Assembly (NCBI RefSeq): GCF_918797505.1
Contig: NC_092797.1
Location: 54,968,157 to 55,032,156 of the forward strand
Direction: 5' to 3'
Origin: Bemisia tabaci
Taxonomy: Eukaryota; Arthropoda; Insecta; Hemiptera; Aleyrodidae
Length of the DNA stretch: 64,000 nt
Part shown: piece by piece, positions 44,091 through 54,520 of the stretch
Numbering within the stretch: the first letter of the stretch is position 1
Layout of the letters: each line of letters starts with the position of its first letter
Position numbers and translations under genes: made by a program
The notes under the pieces: model-generated
What the model saw: only the letters and a program-made list of their open reading frames with translations
Database searches by the model: none
What the model was told of the DNA's origin: nothing

Positions 44091-44469
44091 GGACGTATTT
44101 CTACCAAACAGACCTATGTGGAGGTGAGAAAGATGGGGTGTGCTCTATAAATCTGCATAAGAAGCAACGTAAAAGTGGGCGTGGTTCCTTTTGAAGAATT
44201 GGAAAAGCGGGATATTGCATTCTATCAAAGAGACCTATGTGTCAACTGGATGCGGGAGTCATGAGCCGCGGGCAGGGCAAGAAAGCGTTGTGGACAGGGC
44301 TCATGAGTTAAAGCGTCCCAACGACGTTGCCCTCGTTCCGCTCCCGCTCCCTCATTGCCGCTGACGTCACTGGCGCTTTATTATTCTCATTCACTCTTAC
44401 GCAAGAGAACTAACGAGCACACCCCATATTTCTCACTTCCACATAGGTCTGTTTGGTAGAAATACGTCC
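44091..44469. mobile_element. Long GGACG-family element
   Basis: GGACGTATTTCTACCAAACA at the left and GTTTGGTAGAAATACGTCC at the right, with AATT on both sides (44087-44090, 44470-44473). Next inside, GGGGTGTGCTC pairs with GAGCACACCCC. The core (TCATGAGCCGCGGGCAGGGC, GCCGCTGACGTCACTGGCGC) replaces the short loop of the 122-bp form. Non-coding. Confidence 0.88.
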
Positions 44470-44708
44470 AATTGATTGCTGATGACCAAAGACTAAGAAC
44501 TGGCCTAATTTGCAAAAACTCACCGAGCAAAGAATTTATACTCAGCTTGACTTCATCAGTCATCACCAGGCGAGTTTTATTTCATTTTTCGCTCATCAAC
44601 CATCATTAGGTATAAAATAGCGTTGACCATTGAATTTATTTTCTCTTCGCTCGACTACATTTCTTGGATTGCTTTTGCCAGGTCTTTGAAGTATGAAGTC
44701 CAAACTTT

Positions 44709-45245
44709 GGATCGCGTTACGCAGAGCGGAACCAAGCCATACCAGCTATTACCAAATTTAATTAGGCAATTTTACTTTATACAAGGAACGTCAAAGACAT
44801 TGCAGAACGTTTGTGCGGACTCCTTCGAAAATTTTACGGAATTTGCTTCGTGTCATGCTGTCAATTTACTAAAATTTGCTCAAAAATTCGCACGACCGTT
44901 TTCCTGTTCAAGATTAAATTGTCCAATCAAATTTGGCAATAGCTGGTCTGCCGTGGTAAGTAAAAAGACTAAGTATTCGAGTGATGCCAAATTTCCTCTC
45001 AGAAAGTATTACATTTTAAAAAAATTATGAATATGTTTCCTTGAAATTATCAGACTCTTTAGATCAAATTACGAAAAACAGTCCTCTGAAAAATCAAAAA
45101 GAAATAGTCACAAATTTTCCTGAAAATTCGCGATTTTTCGAAGGAAATTTGGCAACGCCTGATGGCTCTTATGGCATTCTTGCTTAGCCTTCTTGCTTCT
45201 TGCTTTGCTTGGTGTGGCTTGGTTCCTTTCTGCTTATCGCGGTCC
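44709..45245. mobile_element. GGACCG-family MITE split by a CTGCCG MITE
   Basis: The left piece runs from GGATCGCGTTACGCAG to TTGGCAATAGCTG; the right piece resumes as TGGTGTGGCTTGGTTCCTTT to CGCGGTCC. The intervening 44948-45199 is a CTGCCG element. Confidence 0.8.
44948..45199. mobile_element. CTGCCG-family MITE, nested
   Basis: CTGCCGTGGTAAGTAAAAAG, GATGCCAAATTTCC at the left; GGAAATTTGGCAACGCCTGA, TGGCATTCTTGCTTAGC at the right. The right end has a CTTGCTTCTTGCTT expansion. Confidence 0.72.
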
Positions 45246-45249
45246 AAAT

Positions 45250-47740
45250 AGAGGTCGAGGGATAGCAAAAGGGATATCTTACGCTCGGCTGGAACCAGAG
45301 CTCTCTCCAACGTCACTCTGATTGCCATCGGTGGAAGCATCAGCGGATCCCGTTGATCAAGCGTTGAGTCTCATTACGTCAAACGAAAAGATTCCAGTAT
45401 TCATTATAATAATAACGTGTCCTGCGGTCCCTCCCGCTGAATCCGGTCCAGTTCCCATCGGCACCGATCTCGAGTTCGCCTCATTTTCCCGGCCGAACTT
45501 ATGTAAAACCTCGTGACCGGATCAAGAGATTATTGAACCTCTCAAGAATCGACGGGGGAGAAATCTGGGCCCGAATATTTAAATCAAAAAGACCTATGTC
45601 CATCGCGACATGGACTCAGAGACCCGTAAGCATACGTGCATGGTCGAGCTCATGTTAAAATGAAGACGGTTCTTTTTAATTTAAATACATTCCGTCTTGT
45701 CCTGCTCGCGTCAATCAATACGCTTCAAGGCTCGTTACGTCGAAACTTTCGAAAGTTTATCCGAGTCGAACATCTTTAAGCTTTAGCCCGCGCTGATAAA
45801 TGTTGTGTGCCCTTAAAACCTCGCCATTCCGACGCAACGGCGTAGCTCTATTTTTACGTGAGCCCTGTTGTCCATACAACATCATGCTCGCCCGGGCTCA
45901 TGTGGAAATAGAGATGATTCCTTACGCCAGAGGAGCGACGAAAAGTCTCCTTTCAAACTCGCCTTGTTTACGGGGTTTACGGGATCCTAGCCCAGGGCTC
46001 TCGAAGCCTTTTTTCGGAGGTGACGTAATATTGCCGTTCCCTCTGGATCAAGGACCGTATCCATGGTTCATTCTTTTCCGCGGAGAAGGCTCCTATGATG
46101 TGAAATATAACAATCTACCTTTATTCATTTATGCGATGAACCCAATATTACCACCAAAATTCTAAAACTCTTCACCTCTCTTAATTTAAAAATCTAAATT
46201 TTCGTTTATACTCCCATTTTCAAAGTTATCTGTAAAGACGTTTATAGCCTGAGACGCTGAATGTCTTAAAATTATACGAACTAACTAACTAACTAACTAA
46301 CTAACTATTTAAAATACTTATTATTTCAAATACTTTTACATTTTCATTTCCAAGCTACCCCATAGTAGAGATCTGCTGACCGGGGGTCCTATGATTTATA
46401 TCGATAGCGAAATGGGGAGAATTCGTATACCTCTATTCCAATGTTTAAAAATCTAAATCTACGGCTAGTCATGAGGAGAAATAAACACAATACTTTTTCC
46501 CTCAAACATCTGCTCTATTCAAGAGAAAATAAACAATATACAGGATTTGTGGAAATCAATGCGCCATCTGCAGGAAATGATTTTTGAGGTGAATTTAAAT
46601 CTTTTTTTTTTTAATTTTATTTTTGTACAATGGAAGTTTCGCCGAAAACCTTTTTTTTTTCGCGAGGTGCTAGAGCCCGTCAAAGATATGGACTTTTCCC
46701 CCGAATTTTGTCTAAAACTTATTTGCGAAAGACTAAATATTAGTGAAACTTGTGAGGAGGGGGTGAATTTTTGACCTCCTTTTTATTTTTTATAGTATCA
46801 AAGATCCTCGCTCCATTAATGAGGCGATAGGCAAGGTCTTTACATCGAAAACGGCAGTAATTTTTTTGCCGTTGAACATATTCTTGAAAACTGATTGCGC
46901 CATGTCAGAGCTCATGAAATTTGAACACGATGACTCTTTTTAAAGCGTCAAATGTTCGTGGAGATTAATTTTAGGAAGTACTTAATTTTCAGTCCCCTTT
47001 CCCTTTTTTATGTCTTCAGAGGTCTTCGTATTTATGAAATGCCAGTAAGTAAGATAAGATATCTACTTTAAAAACATATTTACCAATTTTTGATATGAGG
47101 ACCCTGCTTCCCTTAAAAAGGTAGAAACCCTCGAAACCACGTAAAATAAGAAGCACTCCAAAATTTTCTCCTGAGACTTAGTTCTCACCCACATTTAACG
47201 CTTTGAAACAGAGTTATGAACTAATTCCATGGGGAAATTCCCAACTTTTATGGGCTCTAGCGCAGATAAAAAAAGAGAATAAAAAAATGAAAAAAGGATT
47301 CCATGAAATCTTTCATGGAACAAAAATGTCCCTTTCTTACCCAACGATTCTCAAAGCATGACTCATTGACCTTTGGAAACCCTGTATAATACAGAGTCAG
47401 CATCAAAAATGCGTCTCTAATAGGTTGAGAGAGGCGACATTCTAGCTCGCAGATCAAGTTCGAGAGATTTTTGACTCCAAGTTTGAGAGCAAGACACTCT
47501 GAGAGGAAGTGTTGAGCGTCTCATACTCGACTTCGAGTCAGTTATCTCGAAAGGCCACGCGGAGGACAGGGCAGACTCCTTCTGCACTATTGCGTCCTTA
47601 TTGCGCAAGAATTTCACTTCGATCCAGGTTTCTCTCTGCCCCGAAGCGGCCAAAGAAGTGCCGCACCCCTTAGCATTCGAAATCTAATGACAGAACTAAC
47701 CTCTCGGCGACCTCGCGGTCAACAATTTTTACTCGGGGAT
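45250..47740. other. Intergenic stretch with one hairpin and a microsatellite
   Basis: A CTCTGGCGTAAG-type hairpin lies at about 45835-45930 and an (AACT)n run at about 46280-46308. The plus frame 45800-46165 crosses the hairpin. Minus frames at 47257-47653 have no recognisable domain. Confidence 0.45.
46280..46308. repeat. (AACT)n microsatellite
   Basis: Seven AACT units. Confidence 0.9.
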
Positions 47741-47749
47741 CCAGCGGCG

Positions 47750-47982
47750 CACAGTGGATCGATTCAATTGCACAAGTCGGACAAAATTTGGAAACTTTAA
47801 ACGTTTATAACTCCGTTTATACAAAGCTATGAGGCTCTAATAGTAGTGCCGTTGGTTTCCAAATTAAATTTCTTTCGAGGAGCACCTCTATAAATTGAAA
47901 ACGTGACCAAACAAACATCAAAATCTGCTGTTTTAGTAAAACATTCCATGTCTGACCTCTCTAATCGACTCGATCCACTGTG
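47750..47982 (+). mobile_element. CACAGTG (Transib-like) MITE, copy 5
   Basis: CACAGTGGATCGATTC at the left and GACTCGATCCACTGTG at the right. Flanks are CGGCG on both sides (47745-47749, 47983-47987), a perfect CGNCG duplication. GTCGGACAAAATTTGG follows 24 bases behind the heptamer, as in copy 3. Confidence 0.92.
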
Positions 47983-47989
47983 CGGCGTA

Positions 47990-48146
47990 GCGTACTTTGC
48001 GATGGACCGATGAATCTACCATTCAACCCTATGGAAAAGGATCGATTATGAGTGCGTTCGCAACGAACACCATAATAATCGATTTTTCACTATAGTTTCA
48101 AGTGAGGAATATCGATAATCGATCGTTCAACCTTCGCCACTGCGGG
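47990..48146 (-). repeat. ATCGATTATCGAT dispersed repeat, copy 3
   Basis: AAAAGGATCGATTATGAG, GTTCGCAACGAACACC, ATAATCGATTTTTCAC, ATATCGATAATCGATC; begins three bases after the flank of the Transib-like copy 5. Confidence 0.7.
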
Positions 48147-48149
48147 GAT

Positions 48150-48980
48150 CCGATATTTTCCCCATGGAAAATGAATCAGTGGCGCCTATTATAGTTCCCG
48201 GTAGTTTTTTTAGAATCACTCGAAATGACGGAGAAAATCAATTTTAAAGCCGCTAAAATCTGGACCCACTCAAAATTATGTTTTTGGTCGGCTCTTATGA
48301 TTTAGGCAGGCGAGGAAGCCTGCGTTCGCTTATTTGCTGAAGCCCAGCTGAGGACATGGCCTAGTTGCGTCATCTTGATTGCCGGCCTCTGGTTGGACGG
48401 TGAACCAGGATTACTAACAACTTCCCAGTTCTCAGGATGAATTCATAAAAAGTACACTGAAAATCAGCACCAAGCATATAAAACTCTTAGCTCAAATCAA
48501 AGCCCAAAAATACTGATATTCTGGAGAGGAATAGTATTTCAGGAGGAAATATCCGTGGCAAAATTCGCTAAATTGTCATAAAAATGTTCAGCATGCATGA
48601 TTTTTAATTCGCAAATTCGCAAAAACAAAATGCTGATTCATTTCAGGAACACGTTGGCGGGCATCCCAGGACACAGGTTCTTATCGAGACCATACCATTA
48701 CAATAAACGCACATTACCGATCAAATCATCGATTCATTTCGATTCGATAGGATTATGAATCCATGACTGAGTTGTAGATTATCCAACATTTCGATCCATC
48801 GAGTAATCATCCAATCAGGAAACTCTATACTCCTCATGTGCAGCGTTTGGAATTGAATCCCCCGCGTGGCATTTTCTGTGTCCCGGAGGGAGGGGGGGGA
48901 GTGTGTCCCATTTTGGACGATGAAAAAAAATTTGCGAAATCCAATCAAGATACTTATCAAAAAGTTTCTTTCTGGTTAGA
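48150..48980. other. Intergenic stretch, nothing recognised
   Basis: A G run (about 48890-48899) and unique sequence; no supported gene. Confidence 0.4.
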
Positions 48981-48985
48981 GAAAA

Positions 48986-49335
48986 TCACGAAAAAATCTC
49001 AGGATCGCAGCTAAAAGTTAAGTGGTCCCGCAAGGCACTTAAGTGATTTTACCGATTTCTCATCTTGGCGATGATAAAATCGCTGATTTTTGCATTCTGA
49101 GAGCTGAGAACGAGGGATTTCTGAGCCCGTGGGTCCAAACTGTTATCTTTCTCTGTAAATATGGTATCGGAAGTCTCATTATCCGCATTTGCGACTTTCC
49201 AGCTCGATTGCATTTCCAAAAAGATATCTTCGAAATAGCAAAGATTGCCAAGATGAGAAACCGATAAAACCACTTAAATGCCTTGCGGGACCATTTAACC
49301 TTTAGTTACGACCCTGAGATTTTTTTGCGATTTTT
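48986..49335. mobile_element. Long-TIR MITE (ATCACGAAAAAATCTCAGG ends)
   Basis: The two ends pair over about 100 bases: AAAAAATCTCAGGATCG, TGGTCCCGCAAGGCACTTAA and GATTTCTCATCTTGGC, each with its complement at 49240-49335. Frames on both strands (49043-49273) are mirror images. A single copy is seen; a CACTGGAAAA element starts five bases later. Confidence 0.75.
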
Positions 49336-49339
49336 ACCT

Positions 49340-49564
49340 CATTGGAAAAAAGTAGCTTGGATTTAGAGTCCAGACTCTTGAAAACAATGACAAGAAAAAA
49401 TACTCTTGATTAAATCGGAATTCTGCTTGAATTAAGAGGAAATCCGCTTAAATTAAGAGGCTTGATTCTCGATTCAAGCAAAAATCCGATTGAATCAAGA
49501 GTGTTTATTTTTGTCAATGTTTTTAAGAGTCTGGATTCTAGATCCGAGTGACTTATTTTCCAGT
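49340..49564. mobile_element. CACTGGAAAA-family MITE, copy 2
   Basis: CATTGGAAAAAAGTAGC, GATTTAGAGTCCAGACTCTT at the left and AAGAGTCTGGATTCTAGATC, TTTTCCAGT at the right. Aligns with 10970-11197. Confidence 0.8.
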
Positions 49565-49639
49565 AACCAGAAGGAAACTTTTTGGCAAGTATTTCGATTT
49601 GATTTCGCAAAATTTTTTTTCACTGTTCAAAATTGGACA

Positions 49640-50085
49640 TCCGGGGGAGGGGGTATCGAGCCGGGTAGTGGTGAGGGGACACCGGGGCTCCCCGAGCGCG
49701 AAGCGCCCTCTGAGGATGGAACCTCGGAGCGGGCAGGGGACAGGGGGGAGGGCCCCCCAGTATTGGGGCTCTGGTGCGTGATGTTGCCGGTGCGGGGTTA
49801 ATCCCGGGGGCTCTCGGCCGGGGCGGGAAGTAACGATCCGACGAAGCGGGAGTCGGGAAGGCAGGACGAGAAACGAGAAATTGCGAGCGAGACGCGCGTC
49901 ACTCGAGTGCACGAGTTTTAAGCACCCCCCCCCCCTCCTCCCCCCAGAACCCACCCCCACCGCCGCCACCCCCCTCCCCCCCGTCACGACGCGGCGGCGT
50001 TGCCGTGGTGACACGCAAACAAAAGCCGAGACACGCGGGAAACGGAAGTCCCGTGGGAATCGGCGACTCCGACTCCACTGAGAAA
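49640..50085. other. GC-rich segment
   Basis: CpG-rich with C runs (about 49926-49936) and open frames on both strands (minus 49553-50014, plus 49490-49801). The minus frame extends from a MITE, which argues against a gene. A promoter-like region is possible. Confidence 0.35.
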
Positions 50086-50120
50086 GTGAAAGTTCGTAAT
50101 AGAAACGATAGTGCCTCTTA

Positions 50121-50416
50121 GAGTCCCTTTATACTGAGAGTGAAGACTATGTGAATCCATTTTTGATCGCTTCCTGTATTTTAGGCCTCCACAGTGTCAC
50201 AAACGGGAATGAAGATTATATTTTCATCAATTGCAAAGATTATCGTCTGGAATGGACCGGGGAATTAGGGGTTCGGCGAGGAACAAACAGAACGAAGAAA
50301 GGAATTTGAGAATGGGCCGATCAAAGATTACCAAAGACTTTCAATTTGTGTAATTTTTATTCTCGTTTGTGACTCCATGAGGGCGGGTTGTCTTAACTCT
50401 CCGTATAAAGGGAATC
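50121..50416. mobile_element. GAGTCCC-family MITE, copy 1
   Basis: GAGTCCCTTTATACTGAGAG at the left and CTCTCCGTATAAAGGGAATC at the right. Inside, TGTCACAAACGGGAATGAAG and its complement form a second inverted pair. Aligns with 61834-62141. Confidence 0.8.
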
Positions 50417-50549
50417 CAGGGCTTCTGAAATCTCTGTAGAGGGTGTCGCAGTGTTAAAGGGTCAGACTGCATGAGCATGTTCTATTGATCACAATAAGTA
50501 TTTTTCCCTTCGTATAGTATCTCCGAAAGTGCCCACAGTCGAAACTACA

Positions 50550-50801
50550 CTGTCGTCTTGAGGAAGAACGCCGTATGAACATTCGAGAGTTGCCGAATTT
50601 CCCTTGATTAAGCGTGTATATTTGACGCAACTTAAGCATATTTTTCCTTGAAATTTTCAGATGTTTAAGCTTTAATTGCGTAAAAACTCTTTTGGAAATT
50701 TTGGGGGAAAATATTCACAATTTTCCAGTAAATTCGGTCTGTATCGAAGGAAATTCGGCAACGTCTGAAGGCTCATACGGCGTTTTTCCTTAGCAAGGCA
50801 G
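50550..50801. mobile_element. CTGCCG-family MITE
   Basis: CTGTCGTCTTGAGGAAGAAC at the left and TTTTTCCTTAGCAAGGCAG at the right; flanks TACA on both sides (50546-50549, 50802-50805), a 4-bp duplication. Confidence 0.85.
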
Positions 50802-50804
50802 TAC

Positions 50805-51430
50805 AGCCCTCTATGTTTTTGAAAAATCCTAGTTTAATTTTAATATTAGAATCGATTATGGGCTAAATACGCATGAAAAATCAGCTAATTGCAATATTTA
50901 TCAGCTTCTTGTATCAGCTACTATAATATAAATCAGCTACTTGCAATTATATTAGTTCATTCATGACCTGAAAATACCGATATCTTTACTTGAAAGGGAA
51001 TTTTTAGGAGCTCAATGCGGGAAAAGTCTGTCTATCCTGTAAGATCCGAAAACTTAAGATCCCCTTTTGACCTGAAATTCTGATATTTTTAAAGCCATGA
51101 ATAAATTCGCCGCTGGTAATTTGAGGGTTCATCCGAATTTAATGAGTTGTTTACACAATTGTCGCAAAAAGTATGGAAACTGGATGCTCCAACTGGAGTT
51201 TCCTTAGGAAAAAAACTCTTCACATAAAAAATAGTTCTAATTTGAACCGTAGAACATGCTCTTACAGTCTGCTCGGTAAACCCTGAGACATTCTTTACAA
51301 AGAGAGTATTGCCAGAGTTTGTGCCACTCTTTTATTGGTTCACCAGTTTTAGGCTATTTGTTGAGATCTTACGGATGAGACCTCTCCCAATCACAGTGTT
51401 AAGCATGTGAAACCTCCTTGGGAAAGGAAC
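50805..51430. other. AT-rich intergenic stretch, nothing recognised
   Basis: Only short ATCAGCTA/TCAGCTAC repeats (about 50880-50945) stand out. Confidence 0.4.
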
Positions 51431-51780
51431 TGCGGGCTGATCATCATTGCTATCACACACAAAGTGATAGACAAAGAAGACGAAGGGAAAATGGAGTGAT
51501 CTCATTAGCTGAAATTGACGGTTTTTCTAAAACGGAAATGATGGACTCGAAGTGACATCCTGGGATTGGGTTCATTTTGCTTGTACATGAAGAAGAGACA
51601 AATCTAAGGTTGACGTATTTTTTTTTAGCCGCCACCTCCCAACCGTTCTCGAGATATCGATTTTTAAAGTTACGATTTTTGCACGTTTCCGCGCGGAGTT
51701 CCGGCGAGTCAACTGAGCGCCGGCAAGCTGCACGAAGCGCGTTTCTTATCAGCGCTGCAGACCGGCCGACGTTATCAACT

Positions 51781-51852
51781 GTTCCGTGGCCGAGTGGTAG
51801 AGTGTTCGCCTACCGTTCCATCGATCGCGGGTTCGAGTCCCGCTTCGTACCA
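51781..51852 (+). ncRNA. tRNA-like sequence with Pol III A and B boxes, left arm
   Basis: TGGCCGAGTGGTAGAG fits an A box, and GGTTCGAGTCC is a perfect B box inside a 5-bp T stem (GCGGG/CCCGC). The 3' side ends TTCGTACCA. The acceptor, D and anticodon stems do not pair well, so this is better read as a tRNA-derived SINE head than a working tRNA. Confidence 0.55.
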
Positions 51853-52266
51853 TAGCTTTTGGGGTCCGCCGCAATGCATTTTTACAAGTTTCCTTTATTT
51901 TTATCACACACCAAGGGGTCCGCCCCCTGGCCGCTACGCGGCACAAACCCCGGGGCGAAAAGGCCCGCTTCGCGGCAAGCGAAATCATCGAAATCGACCG
52001 TTGCCGGTTGCAAATTCAGAGTAAGGAAAAAGTCATTAAGAATATTGTGTGGTGGGAAATTTTTATTTGAAACATCATTTTATCATTCAATTCAAATTAT
52101 TTACCCAGTAACCGTCAACGGTTGATTTCTATGATTTCGCTTGCCGCGATGTGGGCCTTTTCGCCCCGAGGGTTGTGCCGCGTAGCGGCCAGGGGGCGGA
52201 CCCCTTGGTGTGTGATAAAAATAAAGGAAACTTGTAAAAACGCATTGCGGCGGACCCCAAAAGCTA

Positions 52267-52338
52267 CGATACGAAGTGGGACTCGAACCCGCGATCGATG
52301 GAACGGTAGGCGAACACTCTACCACTCGGCCACGGAAC
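52267..52338 (-). ncRNA. tRNA-like sequence with Pol III A and B boxes, right arm
   Basis: Reverse-strand copy of the left-arm sequence. A and B boxes are intact; one base in the T stem has changed (CCCAC for CCCGC), weakening it, and the end reads TTCGTATCG. Confidence 0.5.
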
Positions 52339-52982
52339 AGTTGATAACATCGGCCGGTCTGCAGCGCTGATAAGAAACGCGCTTCGTGCAGCTTGCCGGC
52401 GCTCTGTTGACTCGCCGGAACTCCGCGCGGAAACGTGCAAAAATCGTAACTTTAAAAATCGATATCTCGAGAACGGTTGGGAGGTGGCGGCTAAAAAAAA
52501 ATACGTCAACCTTAGATTTGTCTCTTCTTCATGTACAAGCAAAATGAACCCAATCCCAGGATGTCACTTCGTAGTGTGGTGTCCCTCGTGGTTTACCGCT
52601 GCTTAGTATTACTTCCCTTCTTTGTCCATTGCAAGCATCCGCTTCCACCAATAGCATCGCTCCAGTTTCCTTTTGTCTTCTTTGTCTATTGCTTTGTCTA
52701 TCAATTTCAATGATCAGCCCACTGATGAAGAATCTACTGTTTGTACGGGTCTTCGACACTGAATCGGTAGTGCATGATGAAAGCTTACGCTAGTCTCCTT
52801 TTGCCTTCAATTGGATCGAATTTCTGCGAGAGCCGGCACCTTTCGAATCAGCTTGTTATATTCAGCGAGACGCTTCCGAAAAATCTCTACCTTGACATCT
52901 GTTAAGGTTTCGTGGCGATTAGGTCGCAGAGCGTCTTAGTGCGCTGTAAAAGGAACTAAGAATACTACATTAGCTAGGTCTG

Positions 52983-53045
52983 AATGCGAATATTCGTACT
53001 CTTGGGATGTCCACGTTGCATACACAAAAAATTGTAGGCGCTTTG
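52983..53045 (-). repeat. GGCGCCTTCA module, reverse partial copy
   Basis: ATTCGTACTCTTGGGATGTC, CACGTTGCATAC, AAAAATTGTAGGCGCTT is the reverse complement of the module at 15474-15543. Confidence 0.65.
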
Positions 53046-53070
53046 GCTGTCTTGACCACAACTTTTATAT

Positions 53071-53510
53071 GTCGCAGGTAAATAGTAAAATCAGGCATTT
53101 TGTCAAATGCCTAGGCAAATAGTCAAATATTCTGACTTAGATTGAAATTCGTATTCTTTTCCCGATTTCAGACAAAATAATTCATTGGTCCTGCAAGAAC
53201 CAATTCTCAGTACAAATTTGCACACACAATAGTATCGTAAACAATTTTTAGCTCCTGAAGAGACACTGATCTTGAAATCTTCAGCACGTCGTGAAGTACA
53301 GAATTTTTGGAATTTCAACATTTAAAAATATGGGAGCAATTGAAGGGGAAGAGACAAAAAACGTTTGTAGGTTTGATGAGTTGTTTTTCCAAAAATAGTG
53401 AAAAATCGTGAGCTCTTCGTCATAAATTCACAAAATTTTGTAGACCGTCAAAATTTGACTATCTGCCTAGGCATTTGACAAAATGCCTGATTTCACTATT
53501 TGCCTGCGAC
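53071..53510. mobile_element. GTCGC-family palindromic MITE, copy 2
   Basis: GTCGCAGGTAAATAGTAAAA, TCAGGCATTTTGTCAAATGC at the left and the complement at the right are inverted over more than 60 bp. ATAT flanks both sides (53067-53070, 53511-53514). Confidence 0.88.
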
Positions 53511-53514
53511 ATAT

Positions 53515-54515
53515 GCATACATGATCACAGACGAAATAGCCTCTGAAATGAGACAAATTTTATCAAATACGAAGGAATATAGCTGAAGACAGTAGCAGAG
53601 TTGCTACTCTGTGTGTATTAGGCACACCGTAAGCCAAGCAAGAATTGCGGGGTTAAACAGAGGTGAAATCCCACTGTCGCATCCTGCACCGCACTAATAG
53701 ATTTCGTACAAGAGTTGCGGTTTTGCAACTTTGCAAATAATCCGTATTAAGAGGACAAATCTTCGTTTCCCTGCAAACGAAGGAGCCTAACCACACTCCA
53801 AGTTTGCAAAATTGACTCAAATTATCTGCTCTTGAGAAATCCGCCCGTGCAATATCGGTCCAAAATATAAACGATTTTTGGGGGTAATTAGACAAAAAAA
53901 TCAACGTACTTCTCACTCAGAAATGCCCAACAATTTCCAGGCAAACACAACTTACGCATGACAAATTTGCTTTTTTACACAAGAGGGATATTCAATCCCT
54001 CTCCCATCCTTGGCTCCGGAGATGCACAATAAAATGTCATAAAATTTTTAAAACTGATATAATGGACTCCGTATGCCACTAAACGCATGGATATAATGCA
54101 ATCTTTATTTTAATCGTTTAAGAAAAAATATTATGTGTCTTTCGAAGTTTCCTCATCTATTTCTCTGAAAATTGTTGCGGGTTGGATACTCATAGCCCCT
54201 GAACAATTAGTAAAATCTCATAGAAAAGGAAATTTTACTTTTCAGCGAATAGATATGGGATTCTAAACGCGGTACAAAATCAAACACTACGCAAGATGTC
54301 TTCTCTTCAAAATTTCACGACAAAGTTGAACGATTCACGGAACGGGAAGTCTGAAAATCAAATCCTAAACAAGATACAATTGTTTACAATTGACATTGGT
54401 TAAATGGAAAAAATACAAATAACGTAATTTGTTTAATAGGACTTCCATTTGATGGGCGTTCAAAGTATTTGCTTTAGTATTCGAGCATGTATATACTATA
54501 TAATTTGCTATAGTT
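53515..54515. other. Intergenic stretch left of the satellite
   Basis: No paired termini and no supported gene. The first part of the plus frame 54449-54898 lies here as non-repeat sequence before entering the array. Confidence 0.4.
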
Positions 54516-54520
54516 CAAAG

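Larger units (their letters stand above)
51548..52571. mobile_element. 1,024-bp inverted-repeat element with tRNA-like sequence in each arm
   Basis: Arms of about 467 bp (51548-52014, 52105-52571) are inverted and about 95% alike around a 90-bp spacer. Termini are CGAAGTGACATCCTGGGATT and its complement. Each arm holds a tRNA-like stretch with Pol III A and B boxes. No coding sequence and no clear target duplication are visible; the spacer is AT-rich. Either a foldback element that captured a tRNA-related SINE, or two SINEs joined as an inverted pair. Confidence 0.8.
51433..52722. mobile_element. GGGCTGAT-family MITE split by a 1,024-bp inverted repeat
   Basis: The left piece starts GGGCTGATCATCATTG and runs to GAAATGATGGACT; the right piece resumes TAGTGTGGTGTCCCTCGTGG and ends ATTTCAATGATCAGCCC. 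Joined, they match the order of the uninterrupted copy at 24777-25044. Confidence 0.8.

Noticed and set aside
49043..49273. Overlapping sense and antisense genes of 74 aa
   Set aside because: Both are consequences of the long inverted ends of the MITE at 48986-49335.
49553..50014. A 153-aa minus-strand protein
   Set aside because: It is Arg/Pro/Gly-rich as expected of GC-rich DNA and continues into unique sequence next to a MITE without any conserved motif.
51781..51852. A functional tRNA gene
   Set aside because: The B box and T stem are excellent, but the acceptor, D and anticodon stems do not pair, so a tRNA-derived SINE-like sequence is the safer call.
51577..52542. Identical 92-aa frames on opposite strands
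   Set aside because: They are mirror images of the tRNA-containing inverted arms; the sequence is non-coding repeat.
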